Below are positions 7,958-16,779 of a DNA stretch of 64,000 bases, piece after piece. A model generated the notes under the pieces. That model searched no databases. It saw nothing but the letters and a program-made list of their open reading frames with translations, and was not told the origin of the DNA. The first letter of the stretch is position 1. Every line of letters begins with the position of its first letter. The position numbers were made by a program, and so were the translations under genes. Origin of the DNA: Rhodanobacter fulvus Jip2 (GTDB lineage Bacteria > Pseudomonadota > Gammaproteobacteria > Xanthomonadales > Rhodanobacteraceae); the NCBI RefSeq assembly GCF_000264315.1, contig NZ_AJXU01000044.1:61840-125839 (forward strand), written 5' to 3'.

Positions 7958-8383
7958 TTAGGCCAGCGCCTGCGCGGCGTAGCCCTTCAATTTCGCCAGC
8001 ATCGATGCCAGCCCGTTCGAGCGGGTGGGCGAGAGGTGCTTGGCCAGGCCGATGGTGCCGATGAAGGTGGGCTCGGTATCCACGATGTCCCGTGCCGGGC
8101 GGTCGGAGTACACACGCAGCACCAGCGCGATCAGGCCGGAAACAATGGCCGAATCGCTGGTCGCCTCGAAATGCATGCACTGGGCGTCACCGCTGGGAAC
8201 CAGCCAGACCATCGACTGGCAACCGAGCACGCGGTAGTCCTCGGATTTGTGCTCTTCCGGAAACGGCGGCAGTTGCTTGCCCAGGTCGATCAGGTATTGG
8301 TAACGCTCGGTCCAGTCGCCGAAATAGGCGAATTCCTCGGCGATTTCCTGCTGCGCCTCTTCGGCGCTGGTTTGCGTATTCAT
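7958..8383 (-). CDS. sufE: SufE-family sulfur acceptor protein
   Basis: SufE takes the persulfide from cysteine desulfurase SufS and stimulates Fe-S cluster assembly. The 141-residue product has the fold's L-I-D-L-G-K-Q-L-P-P-F start, the persulfide-carrying Cys in L-G-C-Q-S (about residue 55), and the C-terminal G-L-A-K-H-L-S-P-T-R-S-N-G motif. ATG at 8383 is preferred to an upstream in-frame TTG. It stands alone, without suf partner genes in the window. Confidence 0.92.
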   Translation of the reverse strand: MNTQTSAEEAQQEIAEEFAYFGDWTERYQYLIDLGKQLPPFPEEHKSEDYRVLGCQSMVWLVPSGDAQCMHFEATSDSAIVSGLIALVLRVYSDRPARDIVDTEPTFIGTIGLAKHLSPTRSNGLASMLAKLKGYAAQALA

Positions 8384-8450
8384 CGGCTCATTATCGCGCA
8401 ACGGATGGAGGCGAGGGGATGCGCTCGGTTCAGCGGCGCATCCACAACCC

Positions 8451-9815
8451 TCACTTGACGCTCCAGCGGGTGCCCTGGGCGCTGTCCTCGATCACGATGC
8501 CCAGCCCGTCCAGCTCGTCGCGGATGGCGTCGGCGCGGGCGAAGTCGCGCGCGGCGCGGGCGTCGCGACGCTGCTGCAACAGGTCTTCGACGTGGGCGGC
8601 GTCGATCGCCTCCCCGCCGCGCTGGAACCACGCTTCGGGCACCTGCTGCAGCAGGCCAAGCAAGGCGCCACCACCGAGCAGCTCAGCCTTGGCCGCGGCG
8701 GTGCCCGCCTGTCGCGCGGCATCGGCCAGTTGCGACAGTTCCGCCAGCGCCTGTGGCGTATTGAGGTCATCGCACAGCGCGGCCTCGACGGCGGGCGGAA
8801 CCGGCAGCGCGCCCGGGGGCAGTTCGATGTCGGCCAGGTCACGCAGTACGCGGTACCAGCCATCGAGCGTGTTCACCGCCTGCTGGATGGCGTCGTCGGA
8901 CCAGTCCAGCGGCTGGCGGTAATGGCCGCGCAGCAACATCAGGCGCAGCGCCTCGGCCGGATGCTGCTGCAGGAGCTCGTGCACCAGCAGCACGTTGCCC
9001 AGCGACTTGGACATCTTGCGGCCGCCGAAGGTGAGCATGCCGTTGTGCAGCCAGTAACGGGCAAATGTCTTGCCGCCATGCGCGCAGGTGGATTGGGCGA
9101 TCTCGTTTTCGTGATGTGGAAACTGCAGGTCGATGCCACCAGCGTGGATATCGATGGTTTCGCCCAGATGGGCGGCGCTCATCGCCGAGCATTCGATATG
9201 CCAGCCGGGGCGGCCGCGGCCCCACGGGCTGTCCCAGCCGGGCAGCTCGGGGGTGGACGGCTTCCACAGCACGAAATCGCCCGGGCTCTTCTTGTAGGGC
9301 GCCACGTCCACCCGCGCGCCGGCGATCAATTCCTCGGTGTCACGGCCGGACAGCTCGCCGTACGCCGGGTAGCTGCCCACATCGAACAGCACGTGGCCTT
9401 CGGCGGCATACGCGTGACCACCGGCGAGCAGTTGCCCGATCATCGCCACGATCTCGCCGATATGCGCGGTGGCGTGCGGTTCGATGTCCGGCGGCGCCAC
9501 GCCCAGGCCGGCCATGTCGTCGCGGAACGCCTGCGCGAAGCGGTCGGTGATGGTCGTGATCGGCACGCCCTGCTGCTGCGCGGCGGCATTGATCTTGTCG
9601 TCGACGTCGGTGATGTTGCGGGCGTACACCACCTGCGGATAATGCCGCCGCAGCAGCCGCGCCAGCACATCGAACACCACCGGCGGGCGCGCATTGCCGA
9701 TGTGCACGAAGTTGTAGACGGTGGGGCCGCACACATACATGGTCACCCGTTTCGGGTCGAGCGGAACAAAGGGTTCGAGCCGGCGGGTGAGGCCGTTGTA
9801 GAGCGAAATCGGCAT
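8451..9815 (-). CDS. cysS: Cysteinyl-tRNA synthetase
   Basis: Class I synthetase that charges tRNA-Cys. The start M-P-I-S-L-Y-N-G-L is the usual family N-terminus, so ATG 9815 is chosen although the frame is open to 9962. Landmarks are C-G-P-T-V-Y-N-F (zinc Cys), the HIGH-class [14 protein letters not shown] and P-H-H-E-N-E (remaining zinc ligands), and [10 protein letters not shown] (KMSKS loop). The C-terminal DALR domain follows. 454 residues, normal length. Confidence 0.97.
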   Translation of the reverse strand: MPISLYNGLTRRLEPFVPLDPKRVTMYVCGPTVYNFVHIGNARPPVVFDVLARLLRRHYPQVVYARNITDVDDKINAAAQQQGVPITTITDRFAQAFRDDMAGLGVAPPDIEPHATAHIGEIVAMIGQLLAGGHAYAAEGHVLFDVGSYPAYGELSGRDTEELIAGARVDVAPYKKSPGDFVLWKPSTPELPGWDSPWGRGRPGWHIECSAMSAAHLGETIDIHAGGIDLQFPHHENEIAQSTCAHGGKTFARYWLHNGMLTFGGRKMSKSLGNVLLVHELLQQHPAEALRLMLLRGHYRQPLDWSDDAIQQAVNTLDGWYRVLRDLADIELPPGALPVPPAVEAALCDDLNTPQALAELSQLADAARQAGTAAAKAELLGGGALLGLLQQVPEAWFQRGGEAIDAAHVEDLLQQRRDARAARDFARADAIRDELDGLGIVIEDSAQGTRWSVK

Positions 9816-9993
9816 GGGTTGGAGCATCCGCGATGGAGAACAAGCGTGCTGGCGTTTTACGACAGCCCGGCATCTTAACAAGGTGTAAGCGGGGCAGGCG
9901 GAACCCGCTGATTCTAAGCGTTTATTCAGCGTGAATTTGTTGCAATGGCGGAGCAACCGCAATCCTTGCAGTGCTTATTGATCGGAGTTCGTA

Positions 9994-10521
9994 ATGACCA
10001 AGTTGCTGTTTCCCATGCTGTTGCTGGCCTTGGCGACGACGGGCGTCCAGGCCCAGGACGGGCGCTACGCCAATGGCGACGACAACACGCATTACGGCTG
10101 GGCCGACGTGTTGCGTGTCGATCCGGTGTCGGCCATCACCCAGACCGAAGTGCCGCGGCAGGAGTGCTACGACCAGCAAGTCGTGCATCAGGAGCGCGGC
10201 AACAGCACCGCGGGCACGATCCTCGGCGCCGTCGTCGGTGGCGTGCTGGGCAACACCGTGGGCAAGGGCGACGGTCGCCGCGCGGCAACCGTGGCGGGCG
10301 CGGTGGCGGGCGGCGCGGTGGGCAATCGTGCGTCCAACCATGGCGGTTCGTATGAAACCACGCAGACGCAGTGCCGGCAGGTCAGCACGGTCAGCGAGCA
10401 ACGCCGTATCGTCGGCTACGATGTCGAATATAAGTATCGGGGTGAGGTCTACGTGTCGCGGCTCAACTACGATCCGGGCGAACGACTCCGGGTCAGGGTG
10501 AACGTGCAACCGGCCGACTGA
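9994..10521 (+). CDS. Secreted glycine-zipper protein (17-kDa surface antigen-like)
   Basis: 175 residues. A signal peptide (residues about 1-20, ending V-Q-A) lacks a lipobox Cys, so the product is probably periplasmic or membrane associated. Residues about 70-110 form a glycine zipper (G-T-I-L-G-A-V-V-G-G-V-L-G and G-A-V-A-G-G-A-V-G) of the Rick_17kDa/glycine-zipper 2TM type, which inserts as a hairpin in the envelope. Two Cys flank the zipper. The C-terminal Y-D-V-E-Y-K-Y-R-G region is shared with SlyB/PcP-like proteins. GGAG precedes ATG 9994. A terminator follows at 10545. Function unknown beyond envelope association. Confidence 0.8.
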   Translation: MTKLLFPMLLLALATTGVQAQDGRYANGDDNTHYGWADVLRVDPVSAITQTEVPRQECYDQQVVHQERGNSTAGTILGAVVGGVLGNTVGKGDGRRAATVAGAVAGGAVGNRASNHGGSYETTQTQCRQVSTVSEQRRIVGYDVEYKYRGEVYVSRLNYDPGERLRVRVNVQPAD

Positions 10522-10544
10522 CCCCTGGCTGGCCTCACCGGAAC

Positions 10545-10570
10545 ACGCCGCCTACGGGCGGCGTATTCGT
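10545..10570 (+). terminator. Intrinsic terminator after the glycine-zipper gene
   Basis: ACGCCGCC (10545-10552), loop TACG, GGCGGCGT (10557-10564), then a T-rich ATTCGTTT. It separates the glycine-zipper gene from the arginine block. Confidence 0.7.
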
Positions 10571-10670
10571 TTGCAGGGGGCGCGCCGGCGAGGCAGATTT
10601 TTGTTGCAAGGCAGCGAAATTCCCGCCATCATGCGTGTTCGTGTTCAACGCCGATCACCGATTTACGCGC

Positions 10671-10775
10671 ATGTCCATAGCCGTCTATACCGCCAACGTC
10701 CTCACCAGCGCCCGCATGGCCGCTGGCATGACGTCGCGCGCGCGCCGACCGCGGTACCGACTTTCGGCCGGGTAG
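10671..10775 (+). CDS. Putative arginine-rich leader peptide upstream of argF'
   Basis: A 34-codon reading frame opens with ATG at 10671 and ends with TAG at 10773. Residues 23-30 read R-A-R-R-P-R-Y-R: five Arg codons (CGC, CGC, CGA, CGG, CGA) in eight. It is followed 33 nt later by an intrinsic terminator and then by the argF' start at 10898. No strong ribosome site is visible upstream. A second overlapping frame from ATG 10631 to 10792 is also Arg-rich, partly because CG-rich DNA encodes Arg in several frames, so the peptide must be proved. Its position and the RNA pairings make it a classical attenuation leader candidate. Confidence 0.45.
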   Translation: MSIAVYTANVLTSARMAAGMTSRARRPRYRLSAG

Positions 10776-10837
10776 GCAGTCGCGCACGTTAACTATGCGG
10801 ATAGACGAAAAAGCCCGGCCCTCGTGCCGGGTTTTTG
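10755..10837 (+). promoter_or_regulatory. Candidate transcription attenuator of the arginine cluster
   Basis: Terminator: AAAAAGCCCGGC (10808-10819), a 6-nt loop, then GCCGGGTTTTT (10826-10836). Competing antiterminator: GGCCGGG at 10766-10772, in the last codons of the leader peptide, is perfectly complementary to CCCGGCC at 10814-10820, the terminator's 5' arm. A protector pairing TACC (10755-10758) with GGTA (10771-10774), or CCGA (10757-10760) with TCGG (10764-10767), overlaps the Arg codons. A ribosome stalled on Arg codons would free the antiterminator; one at the stop codon would mask it. The pairings are seen in the sequence; the mechanism is inferred. The rest of the 376-bp gap (10522-10897) holds the previous gene's terminator and only a weak promoter candidate (TTGCAA 10604, CATCAT 10627). 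Confidence 0.55.
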
Positions 10838-10897
10838 CGTTTTCGGAATTGGTTTCACACGTATCTATTGGCTGACTCTCACTCAAGGTATCGCCCC

Positions 10898-11905
10898 ATG
10901 GCACCTCGACATTTCCTGACCACGCAGGATTACAGCCGCGCCGAGATCGACGCGTTGCTGACCCAAGCCGCCGAATTCAAGCGCTCGCCCGGCGGGCGGC
11001 AAATGGCCGGCAAGTCGATCGCGCTGCTGTTCTTCAACCCCTCGATGCGCACGCGCACCAGTTTCGAGCTGGGTGCGTTCCAGTTGGGCGGACATGCCGT
11101 GGTGTTGCAGCCGGGCAAGGATGCGTGGCCGATCGAGTTCGAAGTCGGCAGCGTGATGGATGGTGACACCGAGGAGCACATCGCCGAAGTGGCGCGCGTG
11201 CTTTCGCGCTATGTCGACCTGATCGCCGTGCGCGCGTTTCCCAAGTTCCAGGACTGGGCGGTGGACCGCCAGGACACCGTGATCAAGGCGTTCGCGCAGT
11301 ACGCCACGGTGCCGGTGATCAACATGGAAACGATCACCCATCCCTGCCAGGAGCTGGCGCATGCGCTGGCGCTGAAGGAACACCTGGGCAGCCTGCAGAA
11401 CAAGAAGTACGTACTGACCTGGACCTACCATCCCAAGCCGCTGAATACCGCCGTGGCGAACTCCGCCTTGCTGATCGCCACCAAGATGGGCATGGACGTC
11501 ACGCTGCTGTGCCCCACGCCGGATTACGTGCTGGACGAGCGCTACATGGCGTATGGACGTCTGAACGCAGAGCAGAACGGCGGCTCGCTCAAGGTCAGCC
11601 ACAACATCGAAGAGGCCTACAGCGGCGCCGACGTGGTCTACGCCAAGAGCTGGGGCGCATTGCCTTACTTCGGTCGCTGGGAACAGGAAAAGCCCATCCG
11701 CGAGGCCAACAAGCACTTCATCGTCGACGAAGCGAAGATGGCGCTGACCAACAACGGCCTGTTCAGCCATTGCCTGCCGTTGCGGCGGAACATCAAGGCT
11801 ACCGACGGGGTGATGGACTCGCCCGCATGCATCGCCATCGATGAAGCCGAGAATCGCCTGCACGTGCAGAAGGCGGTCATGGCCTCGCTGATCGGCCAGG
11901 GCTGA
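10898..11905 (+). CDS. argF': N-acetylornithine carbamoyltransferase (AOTCase)
   Basis: Transfers the carbamoyl group to N-acetyl-L-ornithine, giving N-acetylcitrulline. This is the Xanthomonas variant of the arginine pathway. The 335-residue protein carries F-N-P-S-M-R-T-R-T-S-F-E (carbamoyl phosphate loop), H-P-C-Q-E-L-A-H-A (catalytic), and T-W-T-Y-H-P-K-P-L-N-T-A-V. It also has the S-H-C-L-P-L-R-R-N-(I/V)-K motif of AOTCase rather than OTCase. Glu92 in G-D-T-E-E-H, the residue known to set acetyl rather than succinyl specificity, is present. ATG 10898 has AAGG nine nt upstream. It is the first gene of the block after the putative attenuator. Confidence 0.96.
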   Translation: MAPRHFLTTQDYSRAEIDALLTQAAEFKRSPGGRQMAGKSIALLFFNPSMRTRTSFELGAFQLGGHAVVLQPGKDAWPIEFEVGSVMDGDTEEHIAEVARVLSRYVDLIAVRAFPKFQDWAVDRQDTVIKAFAQYATVPVINMETITHPCQELAHALALKEHLGSLQNKKYVLTWTYHPKPLNTAVANSALLIATKMGMDVTLLCPTPDYVLDERYMAYGRLNAEQNGGSLKVSHNIEEAYSGADVVYAKSWGALPYFGRWEQEKPIREANKHFIVDEAKMALTNNGLFSHCLPLRRNIKATDGVMDSPACIAIDEAENRLHVQKAVMASLIGQG

Positions 11906-11915
11906 GCCAAACGCC

Positions 11916-12539
11916 ATGTACGTGCCCACGTCATTTCGCGAAACACGCCGAGAGGTTCTGCACGACCTGGTTCGTGCGTATCCGTTCGCCACCGTGGTCG
12001 TGCAGGCGCAGGGCGGGCTGGCGGCGAACCATCTGCCGTTCGAATGGAACGGCGACGCGCTGCAGGCGCATGTCGCCCGTGGCAACGAGTTGGTGGCGAT
12101 GGATGGCGCCCAGGCGCTGGTGGTGTTCCAGGGGCCGCAGGGCTACATCAGCCCGAACTGGTACCCGAGCAAGCACGAGACCGGGCGCGAAGTGCCAACC
12201 TGGAACTACACCGTGGTGCATGTGCACGGCCGGCTGCGCGTGGTCGACGACGCGGCATGGGTCCGCGCGCAACTGGAAGCGCTCACCGATCACCACGAAT
12301 CCGGCCAGCTCCGGCCATGGAAAATCAGCGATGCGCCCGAGGATCACGTCGAGAAATTGCTGGGCGCGATCGTCGGTATCGAAGTCACGGTCGAACGCAT
12401 CGAGGGCAAGTTCAAGCTCAGCCAGAACCATCCTGCACGCAACCGCGAAGGGGTGATCGCCGGCCTGCGTCAGCGCGACGGCGATGGCGACGTGGAACTG
12501 GCCGCCATGATGAGCCAACGCGAGGAATCCGCATCGTGA
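11916..12539 (+). CDS. FMN-binding PaiB-family protein
   Basis: 207 residues of the PaiB family (FMN-binding split barrel, named for a Bacillus protease-production regulator). Marks are the start M-Y-V-P-T-S-F-R-E-T, A-N-H-L-P-F and the central G-P-Q-G-Y-I-S-P-N-W-Y with W-N-Y-T-V-V-H-V-H-G. Near the end G-K-F-K-L-S-Q-N-H is typical. Whether it regulates transcription or acts as a flavin enzyme is unknown. It follows argF' after 10 bp and its stop overlaps the next start, so it rides in the arginine transcript without a known arginine role. Confidence 0.85.
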   Translation: MYVPTSFRETRREVLHDLVRAYPFATVVVQAQGGLAANHLPFEWNGDALQAHVARGNELVAMDGAQALVVFQGPQGYISPNWYPSKHETGREVPTWNYTVVHVHGRLRVVDDAAWVRAQLEALTDHHESGQLRPWKISDAPEDHVEKLLGAIVGIEVTVERIEGKFKLSQNHPARNREGVIAGLRQRDGDGDVELAAMMSQREESAS

Positions 12540-13033
12540 ACCATCAGCATCACTATCGCGTCGACGTGGAATGGACCGGCAACCTCGGTAGCGGCACGGA
12601 CGGTTACCGCAACTACAGCCGTGACCACGTCATCCGCATCGAGGGCAAGCCGACGCTGGCCGGGTCGTCCGATCCCAGCTTCCGGGGTGACGCCGCCAGG
12701 CACAATCCCGAGGACATGCTGGTCACCGCCTTGTCGACCTGTCACATGCTGTCGTACCTGCACATGGCGACGGTGGCAGGGGTGGTGGTGACGGGCTATG
12801 TCGATGCGGCTGAGGGCAGCATGGCCATGGACGGGGATGGCGGCCGTTTCGTCGAAGTGGTGTTGCGCCCGACCGTCACGATCAGCGCCGCCAGCGATCC
12901 GGCCAAGGCCGAAGCGGCTCACGAGGCTGCCCACCACGCCTGCTTCATTGCCAATTCCGTGAATTTCCCCGTGCGCTGTGAACCGCGCACCGTCGTGGGC
13001 GGGGATTCGGGATTGGGGATTGGGGATTCGTAA
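12536..13033 (+). CDS. OsmC-family peroxiredoxin-like protein
   Basis: 165 residues of the OsmC/Ohr fold, which reduces organic hydroperoxides through two cysteines. Both are visible: L-S-T-C-H-M-L and H-A-C-F-I-A-N-S-V. The start is GTG 12536, overlapping the previous stop (GTGA). The last dozen residues (G-D-S-G-L-G-I-G-D-S) come from a GGGATTC-type dispersed repeat that has supplied a new stop codon; the family domain ends just before. Co-transcribed with argF' and paiB-like by position. Confidence 0.87.
   Translation: MNHQHHYRVDVEWTGNLGSGTDGYRNYSRDHVIRIEGKPTLAGSSDPSFRGDAARHNPEDMLVTALSTCHMLSYLHMATVAGVVVTGYVDAAEGSMAMDGDGGRFVEVVLRPTVTISAASDPAKAEAAHEAAHHACFIANSVNFPVRCEPRTVVGGDSGLGIGDS
13009..13031 (+). 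repeat. GGGATTC-type dispersed repeat at the osmC-like gene end
   Basis: Imperfect tandem GGGATTCGGGATTGGGGATT copies form the 3' end of the osmC-like gene and its flank. The same motif recurs at about 14308-14336, 31889-31970 and 48417-48446. Confidence 0.7.
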
Positions 13034-13087
13034 AAGCCAACGTCAGAACTTCCGTATCGAACACTTCCATTCACATCGAGAACTTCC

Positions 13088-14323
13088 ATGTCGCCTCAAT
13101 CCGCTTCTGCAAATCCCGGCACCAAGGACATCGTCCTTGCCTTCTCCGGTGGCCTCGACACCAGCTTCTGCGTGCCTTACCTCAAGGAGCGCGGCTGGGC
13201 CGTGCACACCGTGTTTGCCGACACCGGCGGCGTGGATGCCGAGGAGCGCGCCTTTATCGAGAACCGCGCGAAGGAGCTGGGTGTGGCCAGCCACGTCACC
13301 ATCGATGGTGGTCCCGCGATCTGGAGCGGCTTCGTCAAGCCGTTCGTGTGGGCAGGCGAGGGCTATCAGGGCCAGTACCCGTTGCTGGTGTCCGACCGTT
13401 ACCTGATCGTGGAGGCTGCGCTGAAGCGCGCCGCCGAGTTGGGTACGCGCGCCATCGCGCACGGCTGCACCGGCATGGGCAACGACCAGGTGCGTTTCGA
13501 TCTGGCGGTGAAATCGCTGGGTGACTACGAGATCGTGGCGCCGATCCGCGAGATCCAGAAGGAACACACGCAGACGCGCGCCTACGAGCAGGCGTTCCTG
13601 GAAGAGCGCGGTTTCGGCGTGCGCGCCAAGCAGCAGGCCTACACCATCAACGAAAACCTGCTGGGCCTGACCATGTCCGGCGGCGAGATCGACAAGTGGC
13701 AGGCGCCGGGTGCAGGTGCGGTGGGCTGGTGCAAGCCGCGCGCCGAATGGCCGTCCAAACCGCTGCAGGTGAAGATCGGCTTCGAGCATGGTGAAGCCGT
13801 GTCGCTGGATGGCGAAAAGATCGCCGGCCACAAGTTGCTGGCGAAATTGAACAGCCTGTTCGCGCCCTATGGCGTGGGTCGCGGCCTCTACACCGGCGAC
13901 ACCACCATCGGCCTGAAGGGCCGCATCATCTATGAGGCCCCCGGCCTGATTTCGCTGTTGACCGCGCACCGCGCGCTGGAAGAAGCCGTACTCAGCAAGC
14001 AGCAGAACCGCTTCAAGCCCGACGTGGCGCGCAAGTGGGTGGAGGTGGTGTACGAGGGTTTCTTCCACGACCCGATCAAGACCGACCTGGAAGCGTTCCT
14101 GGCGTCCAGCCAGTCCACCGTCAACGGTGAAGTGACGCTGGAGACGCATGGCGGCGTGGTCAGCGCGGTGGCGATCGAATCGAAGCACATCCTCAATGCC
14201 AAGGGCGCCACCTACGCGCAGTCGGCCGACTGGGGCGTGGCAGAGGCGGAGGGCTTCATCAAGCTGTTCGGGATGAGCTCTACGCTGTGGGCCGAGGTCA
14301 ACAGGACCGGGAATGGAGAATAG
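13088..14323 (+). CDS. argG: Argininosuccinate synthase
   Basis: ATP-dependent joining of citrulline and aspartate. 411 residues with the N-type ATP PPase loop A-F-S-G-G-L-D-T-S, then [18 protein letters not shown] and Y-T-I-N-E-N-L-L-G. The form resembles the divergent Xanthomonas type rather than E. coli ArgG. In the AOTCase pathway acetylcitrulline is deacetylated by ArgE before this step. The last residues (N-R-T-G-N-G-E) and the stop lie in a GGGAATGGAGAATAGGG repeat, so the C-terminus has been remodelled. The gene follows the osmC-like gene by 54 bp. Confidence 0.96.
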   Translation: MSPQSASANPGTKDIVLAFSGGLDTSFCVPYLKERGWAVHTVFADTGGVDAEERAFIENRAKELGVASHVTIDGGPAIWSGFVKPFVWAGEGYQGQYPLLVSDRYLIVEAALKRAAELGTRAIAHGCTGMGNDQVRFDLAVKSLGDYEIVAPIREIQKEHTQTRAYEQAFLEERGFGVRAKQQAYTINENLLGLTMSGGEIDKWQAPGAGAVGWCKPRAEWPSKPLQVKIGFEHGEAVSLDGEKIAGHKLLAKLNSLFAPYGVGRGLYTGDTTIGLKGRIIYEAPGLISLLTAHRALEEAVLSKQQNRFKPDVARKWVEVVYEGFFHDPIKTDLEAFLASSQSTVNGEVTLETHGGVVSAVAIESKHILNAKGATYAQSADWGVAEAEGFIKLFGMSSTLWAEVNRTGNGE

Positions 14324-14333
14324 GGAATCGGGA

Positions 14334-15464
14334 ATGGTCAAGAGCGAAAAGCTGCTCGAGGCGACGCTGGCGCACCTGAAGGCACTGGTTGCTTTCGACA
14401 CGCGCAACCCGCCGCGGGCGATCGACACCGGCGGTATCTTCGATTACCTGCGTGCGCAGTTGCCCGGCTTCGACGTGACCGTGACCGATCACGGCGCCGG
14501 CGCGGTGAGCCTGCATGCCGTGCGCGGCACGCCGAAATACCTGTTCAACGTGCATCTGGATACGGTGCCCGATTCGCCGGCGTGGACGGCCGATCCGCAT
14601 GCGCTGCGTGTCACGTCGGATCGCGCTATCGGCCTCGGTGCCTGCGACATCAAGGGTGCGGCGGCCGCGTTGCTGGGGGCGGCCAATGCCAGCGATGGCG
14701 ACATGGCGCTGCTGTTTTCCACTGACGAGGAAGCCAACGATCCGCGCTGCATCGCCGGGTTTCTCCGTGCTTTCCCCCCTCTCCCCGTGGGAGAGGGGAG
14801 CTATCAGGCAATCATCATTGCCGAGCCGACCAAGGGCGAAGCCGTGCTGGCCCATCGCGGCATCCAGTCGGTGCTGATGCGCTTCGCCGGCCATGCCGGT
14901 CACGCCTCGGGCGAGCAGAAAGCCAGCGACAGCGCGCTGCACCAGGCGGTGCGTTGGGGTGATGCCGCACTGGATTTCGTGGACGCGCAATCGCATGAGC
15001 GTTTCGGTGGCCTCACCGGCCTGCGCTTCAACATCGGCCGCATCGAAGGCGGCATCAAGGCCAACATGATTGCGCCCAGCGCCGAGCTGCGCTTCGGCAT
15101 GCGGCCGTTGCCCACGATGCAACCCGATGGACTGCTGGACAGCTTTCGCGCCCTGGCCGAACCGGCGCCCGCGCACTTCGAGGAAACCTTCCGCGGCCCG
15201 TCGCTGCCGGCGGGCGACACGGCGCGGGCCGAGGAGCGACGCCTCCGTGCGCGCGACCTGGCCGACGAGTTGGGTATCCCGGTGGGCAACGCGGTGGACT
15301 TCTGGACCGAAGCGGCGCTGTTCTCCGCCGCCGGCTACACCGCCTTCGTCTACGGCCCCGGCGACATCGCCCAGGCGCACAGCGCCGACGAATGGGTGGC
15401 GCTGGACCAATTGCAGCAGTACGCAGAAACCATCTACCGGATCGTCGATCGTGGAAATGCATAA
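14334..15464 (+). CDS. argE: N-acetylcitrulline/acetylornithine deacetylase (ACY1-type ArgE)
   Basis: M20-family zinc peptidase fold, 376 residues from ATG 14334; an in-frame ATG at 14313 inside the repeat would add seven residues. Metal and catalytic motifs are N-V-H-L-D-T-V-P, the bridging Asp in G-A-C-D-I-K-G, T-D-E-E-A-N-D, A-E-P-T, and a late H-S-A-D-E-W. In the AOTCase pathway it removes the acetyl group from acetylcitrulline. A perfect 10-bp inverted repeat (14776-14798) sits in frame and adds about eight residues (P-P-L-P-V-G-E-G) just before the conserved Y-x-A-(I/V)-(I/L)-(I/V)-A-E-P-T strand. The gene overlaps argB by 8 bp. Confidence 0.92.
   Translation: MVKSEKLLEATLAHLKALVAFDTRNPPRAIDTGGIFDYLRAQLPGFDVTVTDHGAGAVSLHAVRGTPKYLFNVHLDTVPDSPAWTADPHALRVTSDRAIGLGACDIKGAAAALLGAANASDGDMALLFSTDEEANDPRCIAGFLRAFPPLPVGEGSYQAIIIAEPTKGEAVLAHRGIQSVLMRFAGHAGHASGEQKASDSALHQAVRWGDAALDFVDAQSHERFGGLTGLRFNIGRIEGGIKANMIAPSAELRFGMRPLPTMQPDGLLDSFRALAEPAPAHFEETFRGPSLPAGDTARAEERRLRARDLADELGIPVGNAVDFWTEAALFSAAGYTAFVYGPGDIAQAHSADEWVALDQLQQYAETIYRIVDRGNA
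14776..14798. repeat. REP-like hairpin inserted in frame within argE
   Basis: CCCCTCTCCC (14776-14785), loop CGT, GGGAGAGGGG (14789-14798). The same hairpin type occurs between genes at 48357-48379. Here it is coding sequence and does not break the frame. Confidence 0.8.
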
Positions 15465-16779
15465 CAAAAGCACTCGTCAGACCATCGTGCGCCTGCTCTC
15501 GAGCATGGGCAGCGCGAAGGAAATCCAGCAGTACCTGAAACGCTTCTCGCAGCTGGACGCCAAGCGCTTTGCCGTGGTGAAAGTCGGCGGCGCAGTGTTG
15601 CGCGACGACCTGTCCGCGCTGACCTCGTCGCTGACCTTCCTGCAGCAGGTGGGCCTGACGCCGATCGTGCTGCACGGCGCCGGCCCGCAACTGGACGAGG
15701 AGTTGGCCGCCGCCGGCATCGTCAAGGAAACCGTCAACGGCCTGCGGGTGACCTCGCCCGAGGCGCTGGCGATCGTGCGCAAGGTGTTCCAGGCGCAGAA
15801 CCTGCGCCTGGTGGAAGCGCTGCAGAGCATGGATGCGCGTGCCACCTCGGTGCCATCGGGCGTATTCGCCTCCAGCTACCTGGATCAGTCCGTATACGGC
15901 CTGGTCGGCAAGGTGGACAGCATCAACCTGGCGCCGATCGATGCCAGCCTGCGCGCCGGCTCGATCCCGGTGATCGCCAGTCTCGGCGAAACGCCGAGCG
16001 GGCAGATCCTCAACATCAACGCCGACTTCGCCGCCAACGAACTGGTGCGCGTGCTGCAGCCGTACAAGATCGTGTTTCTCACCGGTACCGGCGGCTTGCT
16101 GGACGAGAAGGGCAAGGTGATCGATTCGATCAACCTCAGCACCGAGTACGAGCACCTGATGGCGCAGCCGTGGATCAACGGCGGCATGCGCCTGAAGATC
16201 GAGCAGATCGCCGACCTGCTGTCCGACCTGCCGCTGACCTCGTCGGTGTCGATCACCCGGCCGTCCGAACTGGCCAAGGAGCTGTTCACCCACAAAGGCT
16301 CCGGCACGCTGGTGCGTCGCGGCGAGCGGGTGCTGAAGTACGACTCGTGGCAGGGCATCGACCTGGACCGTCTGCGCGCGCTGATCGAATCGAGTTTCGG
16401 GCGGACCCTGGTGGACGACTATTTCGAGCGGACCCAGCCGTGTTGCGTCTACGTCAGCGAGAACTATCGCGCGGCGATGATCCTGATCAATGAAGGCGAC
16501 CTGCCTTACCTCGACAAGTTCGCGGTGCTCGACGACGCGCAGGGCGAAGGTCTGGGCCGTGCCGTGTGGCAGGTGATGCGCGAGCAGCATCCGCGGTTGT
16601 TCTGGCGATCGCGTCACGGCAACGCGGTCAACCCGTTCTATTACGCCGAGTCCGATGGCAGCCTCAAGCAGGAGCGCTGGAAGGTGTTCTGGTACGGGTT
16701 GGAAAACTTCGATGACATCGGTCGCTGCGTCGCCCTGTGCGCGGCGCGGCAGCCCACCTTGCTGGATCGGGAATCATGA
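15457..16779 (+). CDS. argB: Bifunctional N-acetylglutamate kinase/synthase (fused ArgB-ArgA)
   Basis: The 440-residue protein combines an amino-acid-kinase domain (residues about 35-290) with a C-terminal GNAT-like synthase domain. Kinase landmarks are [21 protein letters not shown] and [10 protein letters not shown]. The synthase end shows [15 protein letters not shown] and [12 protein letters not shown]. Such fusions, related to vertebrate NAGS, are characteristic of Xanthomonadales. They catalyse the first two steps of arginine synthesis and are usually the arginine feedback point. ATG 15457 overlaps the argE stop; the stop overlaps argC by ATGA. Confidence 0.95.
   Translation: MHNKSTRQTIVRLLSSMGSAKEIQQYLKRFSQLDAKRFAVVKVGGAVLRDDLSALTSSLTFLQQVGLTPIVLHGAGPQLDEELAAAGIVKETVNGLRVTSPEALAIVRKVFQAQNLRLVEALQSMDARATSVPSGVFASSYLDQSVYGLVGKVDSINLAPIDASLRAGSIPVIASLGETPSGQILNINADFAANELVRVLQPYKIVFLTGTGGLLDEKGKVIDSINLSTEYEHLMAQPWINGGMRLKIEQIADLLSDLPLTSSVSITRPSELAKELFTHKGSGTLVRRGERVLKYDSWQGIDLDRLRALIESSFGRTLVDDYFERTQPCCVYVSENYRAAMILINEGDLPYLDKFAVLDDAQGEGLGRAVWQVMREQHPRLFWRSRHGNAVNPFYYAESDGSLKQERWKVFWYGLENFDDIGRCVALCAARQPTLLDRES

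Noticed and set aside
10631..10792. 53-codon Arg-rich frame as the leader peptide
   Set aside because: It runs past the antiterminator segment and ends 20 nt later than the better placed frame from 10671; kept only as an alternative.
15070..15456. N-terminal extension of ArgB(A)
   Set aside because: It is an alternate frame of argE; the true start is ATG 15457 overlapping the argE stop.
14313..15464. Frameshift or pseudogene in argE
   Set aside because: The REP-like insertion is in frame and all metal and catalytic motifs on both sides are intact.
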